Source: Moniliella sp. 'wahieum'
Lineage: Eukaryota > Basidiomycota > Moniliellomycetes > Moniliellales > Moniliellaceae
NCBI GenBank assembly: GCA_003971905.1
Contig: RSEE01000175.1
Span: 1-36,594, forward strand
Length of the DNA stretch: 36,594 bases
Reading direction: 5' to 3'
The notes under the pieces are model-generated. The model was given only the letters and a program-made list of their open reading frames with translations. It was not told the origin of the DNA and ran no database searches. The translations under genes and the position numbers were made by a program. Within the stretch, counting starts at the first letter, position 1. Each line of letters begins with the position of its first letter. Shown here in pieces: positions 21,640 through 31,194 of this stretch.

Positions 21640-22463
21640 GACAAAAGGAGAGGCCTCTTGGCGTATAGCAAAGACGGGCTGCAAGTGTGGCAAGGCTGCG
21701 TAGCACCGGCATGGGCGCCGATAGTAGCGTGTCTGAAGACTTTGCGCTCAGGGACGGGGAGGGAGTGGTTAGCAGCTGTGGGCCTACATTGCCTGACTGG
21801 AGCTGGACTGGGATTGGGGGTGGCGTTTTGCAGGAAGCGGGATCACACGCGGCTGAACTGAGCTGGGCTTCGACGTGGCACGCGGGAGGCACGGGCGAAC
21901 TGGGTTGTCTGAGGGACACGCAGGTGCTGAAGACGGGAGCTGGAGAACAATGAGCTGAAGCGGGGGAGCAAGTAAGAGGGGGAGCTGCCTGTACCGGAGC
22001 TGGGGGTTGTGTTTGGCGATCGATGGACTGGTATCTTTCTCCTCTACTCCTACTACCTCCCTGCATTCCGTTTGGCTGGAGGTTTTCTGCGCCTATACGA
22101 CACGAGGGTCCTATTATCTCTCACGCGTGCAACAGAGCGTGTTTTAATTGCTTTGCGGTCATCACTGAAGTATACTCTTGAGTTGGAGGCGTGATGCGGG
22201 GTACGATCCACTCGAAGGAGCAGCCAGAGCGTTGGTGGGGTCCGGGGGGTGGATATGCCAGCATGGCGGACTAGGCAAGGTGGGGCAGGCGGCTGCGAGG
22301 AAGGCAGGCAGCGATCGAGGAGGAGCTCTCTTTCGCGTGGGATTGCGGTCCGTGCACCTCCCCCCCGATTGGAAAAAGGAACAGTGGAATCATGAACAAT
22401 TGAACAATCGCTGTTCTTGGTCCCATCTTCCTCCTCGGCCTCACCAGCCTGCCCGCCACCGCC
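21640..22463. other. No confident gene; upstream region of ASA1
   Basis: GC-rich. Open frames exist on both strands (143 codons minus at 21635-22066, 88 codons plus at 21687-21953) without domains. The ASA1 start at 22464 has the strong context CCACCGCCATGC. Confidence 0.4.
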
Positions 22464-24395
22464 ATGCTGCGTCCTGCCGCGCCCGACGGAGCCCGAGTGG
22501 GTGCTGCGGCAGCACATGCCCCACGCGGTGCACGACGTGTCATGGTACGCGCCCTATGGCGCCGGCGAGGCTGCCGCCCGCCCGCCGACCTGTGGCTCGC
22601 CGCTGGCGACGCGCACGGGCAGGTTAGCATCACGTGGCTGGCGACCTACCGCCCCGCGCGCTGTGGCACGCGCATTCCGATGCCATCCTGGGTGTTGAGA
22701 TGGTCGATTCGGACACGGTGGTGACGTAGGTTCTTGTATGCTGTTCCTCCCTGCACGTTGGCTAACTCGCCTGCTCCTTCCGCCTTCCGCAGCCAGGGTA
22801 GGGACAACAAGTTGCACGTCTGGCGTCTACCGCGGCGCGCTATGGACCTGACCACCCGTTCTGCCCAGGCCAATCCTCGCTTACCTTCTTCTTTGCGCGC
22901 TGCGCTTCCCTCTCCGACTTGCCTTTTGTCTGTCGACATTAATGCGCTCAACTACTGTCGCTTTTCGCTCTTGTCCCTTACTCCCGACCACCTGGTCGTC
23001 GCACTGCCCCATACCCTCGACAGCGCTTACGTCGCGATCTCCTCCACCTCGACCTTGTTCGTCGCACTGTGCAGCGGGCGTACAGTGCAGTGGGCGCCCC
23101 CGATTTGGCTTCGGCCGCGGCACACCAAGCTTCCCGATCGGCCATCGTCATGGCCCTTCATCTCTTCTCCCTGCCCCCCCAGGACAAGGACAAGGACAAA
23201 GATAAGGACAAGGATAAGGACAAAGGAAAAGGCAATGACAAGGGCAAGGGCGGGGGTATGGAGAAGGGCAAGGAAAGGAAACCACCACTCTTTCGGACAG
23301 GAATGCACGCACGAGCAGGGACCAGGACAAGGCCACTTTACCCGACGGCACCCACACTGTGTACTTACTGGTCGGGTACGAAGACGGGCGCATCACGTTT
23401 GGCACCAAACGCGCACCACTTCCATGGACACGGTACATACCCCTACGGCGCACGAAACAAATGGCTACTCAACGCTGGCCCTGTACGACCCGTCGGACTG
23501 GCAAGTGGTGTGGAGCCGAGCCCAGCACTCGGATACCGGTTCGTCCTTGTCTCCGTTGCACGTTTTTAAGTGCGATTTTGGGGCGCTGGTCACTAACTCA
23601 TCCCGTCTTTTGGGTGTTGGTTATTGGGTTCGTTTGGGTGTTTTGGGTATTTGATCGTTTGTTCATTGGATATTTTCGCGGGGGGGGGGGGGGGGGGAGG
23701 GTGGGGGGGGGGGGGGTATGGTTAGTCCTATCGCTCTCGCTCTCGGAGGACGCGACGAGGGCCTGCTCCACCTCAGCCGACGACGGTTAGCCAGCTTTCC
23801 GCTGTTGGAATCTGGACTACCGTCGCAGGATGCGGATGCAGGATTGCAGGAGGGGTGCAAGTGGAGACCCATCGGCCTGGTCGCACCTGTTCTTCCCTCC
23901 GTTCGGACGGACGTGTGCTGGCAGTAGGCGATTGGGGTGGGGAGATTCGGTTGTACGATGCTACTACCTGGCTGAGTTGGCGCAAGAACGATTTTTTTCC
24001 GTCACAAGTGTCCAGACCTTGTCGTTTGCCCCGGATTTGCGTGAGGGCGTGGCAAAGCGAGGGAGACAGGGTGCGAAGCCCAAGCGACTTACTCACTCTG
24101 TGGACCTAGCAAGCGATTCGGACGAAGAGGATGAGGATGAGGATGAGGATGACGACGAGGACAGGATGACGACAAGGAAGACCAAGTGCAAGACCACGAT
24201 CGCCATCCAGCCGAACCGGAATATGACTCAAAGCGGGAAGCGGGAACCGAGATCCAAAGCAGAACAGGGTGGCGTACCTCGTATGATCCTCGATCGCGTC
24301 ACCGAGTGGCGAGTGCTTATCGTTGGCTTGCTGCTGGTGGCAAGGATGGACGGATTGCGATTTTGGATTTGGGCTATCTTGATTCGGCTCGGTAA
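22464..24395 (+). CDS. ASA1: ASTRA-associated protein 1, WD40 (Asa1/GNB1L-like)
   Basis: Asa1 is a WD40 subunit of the ASTRA/TTT assembly that handles PIKK kinases and chromatin complexes. WD40 signatures appear in order across frames: PEWVLRQHMPHAVHDVSW, LWLAAGDAHGQV, then after an intron (about 22728-22793, GTAGGT...GGCTAACT...CGCAG) GRDNKLHVWRLPRR, SVDINALNYCRF, VALPHTLDS, MALHLF, YLLVGYEDGRI, VLSLSLSEDATRACSTSAD, DGRVLAVGDWGGEIRLYD and finally LAAGGKDGRIAILDL before the TAA at 24393. A second intron (23539-23725, GTTCGT...GTTAG) joins HSDT to VLSLSLS and contains long G-runs. A (Asp-Lys)n insertion sits between MALHLF and YLLVGYEDG, and acidic runs near 24115-24160 lie before the last blade. 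Several one-base frame shifts occur (first one about 22485). Identification rests on order and wording of the blades. Confidence 0.72.
23183..23285 (+). repeat. AAGGAC-type hexanucleotide repeat (Asp-Lys run)
   Basis: Imperfect repeats of GACAAG/GATAAG code for alternating Asp and Lys followed by Gly/Lys-rich sequence inside the ASA1 reading frame. It falls in a loop between two WD40 strands. Confidence 0.75.
23679..23716. repeat. Long poly-G tracts inside an ASA1 intron
   Basis: Two G-runs, about 18 and 14 long, separated by AGGGT. They lie near the 3' end of the 23539-23725 intron. The exact length is unreliable in most sequencing. Confidence 0.8.
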
Positions 24396-25835
24396 TGCGG
24401 CCCGCGCAAGGCACCCTTGGCTCGACATTGAGTAGGCTCGATGAGGGAGAAGCGCTTGGAACATGGAACCCCTTGGTTCGTTCCCCTTGGAGGGCACCAC
24501 CCACGGTCACAAAATCAAGCGACGACTAAGACAACGACAATGAGAATGACACGTAGAAAGTGGACGTACCAGTCGGCATACCTTTCCTTGTTCCTGTCCT
24601 TATCCCCCAGACGTCGAATCTCTTATGGCGCGGTGACGTGGTGATGCGGGACGCGGCATCGATCGGATCCTCCACTGCCGACCTTTTTTCCCCAAATGCG
24701 ACCCCCCACCCTCCTTTACGACCTACTCCGACCTCCTCCGGCGTGGTCAGTGCCGATTGGCGCTTCTTGTGTGTGTCGTCAAGCATCTGGACCCCCGCTT
24801 TCTCTCATCACCACCCGCTACCACGCCCCTCCCCTCCATAATTGCACTTTTATGCGGAACAGCGATGCACACGAGCGTGGGTAGAGTCTCTGTCCCCGAC
24901 GAAGACGGCGCAGAAAGGGATCGGGGCGGGACAACATATCAAACAAGTTCCATTGGCATCGTCAAAAGCAAACACACCGCAAAGGGGGGCATTGGTCCCC
25001 GTACAGGTTAGGCCGGCGGGATCATAGTCGCATCTTATAGGCGTTGAGGACTGTACGGGGAGCAAGTGACGGCGATGCGTCCACTGGTCCACCACCTCGC
25101 ATTAACACGAATGATGGTTATAGCACTCCGTTCAGGAGTGGCTCTGGCACACTCGACAGATGGATCCTCCGTTTCTTCATCAGTTGGACAAAGAACAATA
25201 ACCACAGCCGCAAAGGGAGTTGTGATGTGGATAAGCAAGATGGCGGCACGTGGGCGGAGCCGTGTGCCTCCGTTCCTGGCGCAGACCCGGGGGACAGGGG
25301 GCTGAGGACAAAATGCGCATCAGCATTTTTAACGGTCTATGGCCCTATAAGGTTGATGGGGATGGTCGATGGGGAGCGTTGAACGTTGAGGCTCGGGCTG
25401 CCGCAGGTGTGTCGACCCCACCACACAGGGGTCCGTCGATGGCGACGAGGATGAGAGAGGAGTACATAGAGTTGCTCAGCCTGAGCGCTGAGCTAGCCTC
25501 TTCACGCTTCCTTCACGGCTGACTTGAGCGGCTGAGTGCTGTGCGACGGCAGGGGGGCAGTGTGGCTGCCCCGCTCCACCCAGTCACAGCGTCCGAGCAC
25601 ACACAGGCGCTGTGCCGGCGCCACAGTCTCAGCATGCCCCGCACGGCGGCAGTGCTTCTGTTGCATGGCGTCATCGTCGCCCGTGTGCTTGGATTGATGA
25701 TTGCTCGATTGCGTCTGCTCTGCCGGGTTGCCGCAACCCGCACTGCTGTCCTCCGTCTCCTCCTCCATCTCTTCCATCTCTTCCATCTCTTCCACCGCCC
25801 CTCCATCGCCTCCACCGGCCCTCCCCCCCTTCGCC
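24396..25835. other. Between ASA1 and the next candidate; no confident gene
   Basis: Frames of 60-110 codons overlap on both strands. Two minus-strand ones (24526-24786 and 24850-25095) have natural-looking composition, the second with several Cys (PLCGVFAF, CLICCPAPIPFC), but they do not join and match nothing I know. No repeat or RNA gene was recognised. Confidence 0.35.
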
Positions 25836-26165
25836 ATGCACGCCTCGCCCTACCGCCCCGACCTGCTGCGCTTCGGCCCGCACCTCGCGCTTGCTGGCCA
25901 ATTGGCGACCCTGCCGGCCCAGCACCAAGCCAAGCTGTCGTGTGTGCGGGAAACGTGTGCGCCCAGCCCCGCGCACCCCCCACGCACCGGAGACACAACT
26001 CCAGTTCCTACTTCCCCCTCTCCGCGCCGGCGGCCCTCCTCGTCGTGCTGCGCATCCGCCGCGCAACGCACACGATCCTTTACTCGCCTCCACCACGCAG
26101 ATGGCCCGAGTACCCCGCCACGCCCCGCTCTCCGCGCTCGTGGATGTACCCGTGCCCACCGCGCG
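25836..26165 (+). CDS. Doubtful small gene with strong start context
   Basis: The ATG at 25836 is in CTTCGCCATGC, like the starts of ASA1 and the M28 gene, and begins MHASPYRPDLLRFGPHLALA. The frame then becomes ambiguous near 25950, where a short GT...AG stretch (GTCGTG...CCCAG) or a one-base shift could lead to either of two other frames, one with SSYFPLSAPAALLVVLRI. No domain is recognised. Long GC-rich frames are common by chance here, so this may not be a gene. The end is arbitrary. Confidence 0.22.
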
Positions 26166-26394
26166 TGTGAGCCTGGTGTGTGCCTGTGCGCTTGTGATCA
26201 CCGAGCGCTGAGCCCTTACCTGACTTACCCCACGGGTGGGTGGTTGCGAGGGCGAAAAAGACGTTCTGGACCTGATTTCGACTGTATTTTTACTGCATCG
26301 TCCGTGCCCCCCCCCCCCCCCAAGTTGGACTGCTGCGCTTATGCTGCTGCAGCTGTTCGCTCCGGCACATATTCCTACGACGGCTACTGATTGC

Positions 26395-26567
26395 GACTTC
26401 TGCTACATTCACTACTGCTACTCTACACTAGTATTCTACCCTACTACTACTATTCTGCTGTTCTGCCTTCCTACTACTACAACTATACAACTATACTGTA
26501 ACTACCACGAAACAAGTACAACGACAACAAGTACTACTATTACAACTACAACTTACAACTTGCTGCC
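26395..26567. repeat. Imperfect trinucleotide repeat region (CTA/CAA types)
   Basis: About 170 bp dominated by TAC/CTA and later CAA/ACA triplets (for example CTACTACTACTATTC, CAACGACAACAAG). It is intergenic, upstream of PSO2. No gene overlaps it convincingly. Confidence 0.6.
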
Positions 26568-26887
26568 TGCTGCACGTTATCGTGACATCCATGTTCATAT
26601 TTTTCGGCCTTGGTCACTCGTCGCTCTCCCCCTCCTGATCGCATGTTGTGCACTGTGCATCCATTTGCAACCCAGAAAGTAACGCATAGTATCAATAGCA
26701 TCAATGGTGGGTGGCTGGCACCGCCAACGACGTGAGTATGTGAGCTCTTATCATCCTGTTCTTGTGGTTTTGCCCAGCGTTCAGCGCACGTACGACGATC
26801 TGGCGCCCCACGAGCACTCGCTCGGACCTGTCGAGCGAATCGGCCCAGCGCCCTGCGCCGCAACAGATGCGGAATGGCAAATGGAAA

Positions 26888-26896
26888 TATAAAAAA
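26888..26896 (+). promoter_or_regulatory. TATA-like A/T patch upstream of PSO2
   Basis: TATAAAAAA opens a 30-bp A/T-only patch (to about 26917) in an otherwise GC-rich region, 225 bp before the proposed PSO2 start. It is the only such patch there. Confidence 0.4.
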
Positions 26897-27112
26897 TAAA
26901 AATAAAAAATGAAAAATGCAACATGAAATTTACACCGCCAGTTAACGACAGTTGCCCTGGCTGAACTCGAAGCCTGACGCGTCGGGGACGCTGGAGCATT
27001 AGAGCCGGGCAGGAATGCTCGCCTTCCACCACCATTGCCACCACCCCACGAACTTCGTCCTGCACATCCTCTCCGCCGCCGCGACAGTTGCCGCTTGCCC
27101 ACGCCATCCGAC

Positions 27113-30100
27113 ATGCCATCCGCAGGGCAAAAACGCAAACGACCTCCTTCCCGCGCGGGAGAACAAGGCCAATCGTCCCTGCTATCCTTCTTTCTCCCTC
27201 CGCGCTTTCCATCGACGTCGACAGACGCCACAGATGCGGTTCCCACGGCGTTCCATCGACCGACGCAACATGCGGGTCTACGCTGTTGCGCGCGGTGCCC
27301 GCGCCTGGATGTTTCTCCCTCCGTGCGCCCACGACGGCGGAGGAAGAGGAGGCTGATCTGCGGCAAGCGATCGCAGCCAGTTTGAACGAAGATCGTGCCA
27401 ATGGACCGTACCTTGCGCTTCGTCTATCTTTCTCAGTCCCCCCAGAGGCCGGAGTGGGTGGTATGCCGAGGGTTGTGAGGTGATTGATGTGAGTGAGGAT
27501 GGGGCCTCGCTGCCCCCAGCCCAGGTAACCTGCGTCTCGCCCAGTCCTATTGGCTGCAACGTGGACGAGGGGAAGGACGAAGCGAACGAATGCGAAAAAC
27601 AAGACACGCAAGAACAGCAACAACAAGAACACAAAACAGCAAGACACACCAAACGAACAAGACCATGAGCTATGGGGTCGCTCTTATGCTTCTCGTAGCA
27701 CAGCCGCCACTGCAGTTCCCCAAATGACCTCGACTGTGGAGGGCAGCAGAATGGGACGAAGATCAGGGAGGCCAGTGGGCGAGGTGAGAGCAGTCCTTTA
27801 GGATTGGCCGATTCGACCAGGGCGTACCTCATCGCACCTTGTCTCCACCCGGCCCCATTACTTGGGAAGCGAAAAACCCGGACCTGAGGCCCCAACCGAC
27901 CCGCCGATCGAGACGAAGGCCGGACCAAACCCCCAACCAAAAGCAAGGCCAAGACGGAACCCAAGCCAAGTCCCAGGCCAAGACCAAGCCCCAGGCTAAG
28001 GCGGAACCCAAGACCAAGCCCCAGGCCCAGGACAAGATCAAAGGAAGGCCAGTGCACCGCGCCGTTTTACAAAGTGCTGCAAGGGATGCCATTAGCTGTG
28101 ATGCATTTACGTATGGCAAGATCGAAGGATGTCAAGGGTACTTTCTTACGCACTTCCATTCGGATCATTACGGTTCGTTAAGTCTACCTGGACACATGGG
28201 ACGATCTACTGTTCCACGTTGACTGCGCGCTTGTGTGAACAAATCCTCGGTGTGGACCGACGGTTCTCTACCCCCCTGGAATTTGATAGACCCTTTGAGA
28301 TTCCTCACACTGGTGGGGTACACGTGACGCTGGTATGTGCGAACCATTGTCCTGGTTCGGCACTGTTTCTATTGAAGGTCCGTGTACGTACGATCTGCTC
28401 GATCCGACCTTTGCCTCTGGAAGGATAGGAACACGGTCGGTACGGTACCTGCACTGCGGAGATTTCCGTGCTTCGCCACTGCACGCTTTACCGGCGCTGC
28501 GGAACAAACCGCTGGACTTGGTCTACCTCGATACGACTTACTGACCCCAAGTACATTTTCCCTCCGCAACCGGTGGTTATCCAAGCGTGTCTCGATCTCG
28601 CGCTCGCCTCGGTCGCTCGCCTCCTGCCCAAGGATACCAAGTGGCGTCCGGGCGGAAAAACAGGACCAAGAGTACGGCGAAGAAGGACGAGAACGTGGGG
28701 AGAGGACGAGGACGAGGACGAGGATGAGGTCGAGAAAGAGGGAGAGGAGGGAGAGGAGGAGGGGAGGGGACTGCGGCGGCGCCACTGCTGGTCGAACCCG
28801 ACAACTGACCCTCCCATTTGGTCCTCGATGTGTGCCGCGTGGTCCGCCCCCCGGTCCTTTGGTGGGACTGGGACGAGGGATGAGCGCTCCTCAAGCCCAA
28901 TCCCGAGCCCGATCCAGCCCGATCCCAAGCCCGATCCCGATTCCGAGCCCAAGCCTGATCCCGATCCGAGTGGACACGGCACGCCGAGTGGGCCCTTACC
29001 TGCTGGAGAGGGTACAGAAGTTCCTGCGGGTCAAGCTCGGGACATGTGTCGGGAATCTGGTGTGGTGGTGATGGTGGGGACGTATACGTTGGGCAAAGAG
29101 CGTTTGATCCTTGCGCTAGCCGAGCGGTTGAACACCAAGATATTTGTGCTCAGGCGCGCCAACATGAGCTATGGAAAAACGGTAGCCCAGTGCGCGAGCG
29201 AGCAGCGATCTGCCCGAGCTCGAACGGAAGTCGAACGAGACTGTGACGAACGAGGCTGCGACGAACACAACGAGCGCAACGAGCGCGACCACCTAGACCA
29301 CAAGACCAAGGGGGGGAACCTTCCGGACCCAACGCGGGGGGGAGGGTAGAGGGGGCAGATACCGTGCAGCCTCAGTACTGTTAGAGGAAGAACTATCTTT
29401 TTCGCGTCTAGCGGAACGGTTAACGACCGACGCGACCGAAGCTGGGGTACATGTCGTTCGACTTGGAGCCATCACACCGGACCACACAAGAGCTTATATG
29501 CGCCAATTGGCCTTCCTTCGAACGCAGCGGTGTCCCACCGTTGCGCCTGTACGCCATGCACTGTGTATCCGTCCAACGGGGTGGACGTTCCGACCGAAGC
29601 GACCGGCAAAGCGGGCCCCGCGTCCTGCCCCTACCACTTCTACCACTTCTACCAGCACATGCATCGTCGGGCCGGACGGAGCGCGAGGTACTCGGCGTCG
29701 AGCTCAGCTGGTGCGACGGCGTGGTGGGACGCGGGACGTACGACGACGCGTGGACCCGTTGACGATGGTCTGAAGGACGTGCATGCGGTATCCGCTCTTG
29801 GCAGCAAGAAGCATTCACGGTGCAGGATATCGTGCGTCGCTCGACCCGCATTTGGGCGGGTCAAGAGCAAGTCCAAGACCAAAGCCACAGCCACGGCCAA
29901 GGACGAGGACAAGGACAAGAGCAAAACCCAGGCCAAGGACAAAAGACAGACCAAGACCAAGGTGCGGGAGGGGTGAGACCGGTGGAGGTGGAGGTGGAAG
30001 TGGTTGAGGTTCCGTATAGTGAGCACTCGAGTTTTGTACGTCCCCTACTTTCCCCTATGCTTGGTGCCAGGTGGGCAAGAAGCGTGAATGGAACGCTTCA

Positions 30101-30491
30101 CGCTTTTCGCTTACGCTGTACGCTGTACGCTGTACGCGCCGGCGTTTGGCGTGGGAGGAGCGCTGAAGCGTACCGCCACACACAACCGCAGTACGAACAA
30201 GCACAGAGAGTTACTAACACCTAGATCTACCATGTCTGTATGTCTATGTACCATGTGTACGTGTACGTGTACGTGTAGTGTACGTGTACGTGTACGTGTT
30301 TCTGGTGGGAGCAGCTGGAGTTAACGGCGTTTGCCGTAACCTTGGGACGGTGGCGGCGGATGATCCCGACGGTCGGGGTGGGCTCAGCGGGTGGGCGAGA
30401 ACGTATGCACGCGCACCTTGCTCGTTGGTCCGCTGCTGCTTCGGCTTCGGTGGCGGCGGAGGAGGCAGCGGCGTCAGCGGCGGTGGCGTGA
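27113..30491 (+). CDS. PSO2: DNA interstrand cross-link repair nuclease Pso2/Snm1
   Basis: A 5'-exonuclease of the metallo-beta-lactamase/beta-CASP family that processes DNA cross-links in the nucleus. The N-terminus has a basic nuclear signal (QKRKRPPSR), a PCNA-interaction box QSSLLSFF (27170-27193) and, one frame over, a ubiquitin-interacting motif EEEADLRQAIAASLNED (27340-27393). A Lys/Gln-rich linker follows. The catalytic domain gives THFHSDHYG (HxHxDH, 28148), GTIYCSTLTARL, ANHCPGSALF, HCGDFRAS, YLDTTY, GTYTLGKERL, RPTGWTF and YSEHSSF (to 30035). The last exon (30315-30491) reads LELTAFAVTLGRWRRMIPTV and GVGSAGGRERM, after a 279-nt intron (30036-30314). Low-complexity insertions split the domain at about 28690-29000 and 29860-29980. 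Many one-base shifts occur. Convergent with the AsnRS gene. Confidence 0.85.
30036..30314 (+). other. Last intron of PSO2, repeat- and hairpin-rich
   Basis: GTACGT at 30036 and GGAGCAG at 30308-30314 bound it; joining them turns SSF into SSF-LELTAF, as the family requires. Inside are a 9-bp hairpin (30080-30088 with 30097-30105), TACGCTG repeats (30114-30139) and GTACGT repeats (about 30250-30300). A nearer AG at 30069-30070 would give a 35-nt intron but lead to a frame unlike the family. Confidence 0.7.
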
Positions 30492-31194
30492 CCTCGGCTT
30501 CGGCGTCGGGGTTGGCCTCGACGTCGGGCTTGGACTTGGGCTTGGTCGCAGGTGCGGGTACGGGTGCAGGTGCGGGTGGGGAAACGACGATGGCCAAGCG
30601 GGTGGAGCCCCGTGGGAGACGTACTACTAGTGGCTGCACGTCGTGGGGCGAGAGGGGCACAAGACGAGTGGCAGGCATGAACGTTGGAACTCATGAACTC
30701 ATGAACCACAGTGGACTTATGGGCCAGCTACTTGTACTCGTTGCGTCATCAGCGTGCAATGCAATCGCAAGCAATCAGGAATGGTTAATGCAATGCAATG
30801 GTTATGTGCTGCCTTTGCCAGTTCTTGGTAGACCTGGTTCTAATTCTGGTTCTGACTCTGACCCTGGTTCCGGTTCCGGTTCTGATTCTGACTCTGACTC
30901 TTGACTCTGACTCTGATTCTGGCGCTCAGCCACGTAGGTTCAACGAGGACGAGGACGCGAGGACGTTGATAGCTACGAGCTGGGCAATCAGACGTCCCAC
31001 ACATAGGAAGGCCTCCCGAAAGGAAGGGGCCGAGACAGATGTATACCAATGCAGCCAGGCAGCCAGGCAGCCAGACTCACACACAGATACCGACACCGAC
31101 ACCTAGACAGAGGGAACCACTTACCCGGCGCGCAGGGCAGCGCCGGCTGTTCCCGGGCTGGACGGAGCAGCTGGAGCGTGGAAGCAAGGGTGGT
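30492..31194. other. Intergenic region between convergent PSO2 and AsnRS
   Basis: Holds an imperfect TCTGAC/GGTTCT hexamer repeat (about 30838-30925), a CAGCCAGG repeat (31051-31074) and a GACACC run (31090-31106). Open frames here are translations of these repeats. No gene is supported; transcript ends of both genes should lie here. Confidence 0.5.

Noticed and set aside
21635..22066. Minus-strand Ser/Pro-rich frame of 143 codons
   Set aside because: No domain, no transcript signal, and an equally open frame on the opposite strand; typical of GC-rich intergenic DNA.
25671..26201. Minus-strand Gly/Arg-rich frame of 176 codons
   Set aside because: Low-complexity translation of the reverse of a Ser/Pro/Leu-rich GC-rich stretch; the plus strand has the better start context.
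30036..30070. Alternative 35-nt intron of PSO2 (GTACGT...GCCAG)
   Set aside because: Splicing there leads into VGKKREWNASRF and a stop, without the conserved IPTVGVGS end. The 279-nt intron restores the family C-terminus. Kept only as a possible minor isoform.
30244..30678. Minus-strand Pro/Ala-rich frame of 144 codons (starts MPATRLVPLSPHDVQPL)
   Set aside because: It overlaps the conserved last exon of PSO2 on the other strand, and its 3' end is a translation of the GTACGT microsatellite.
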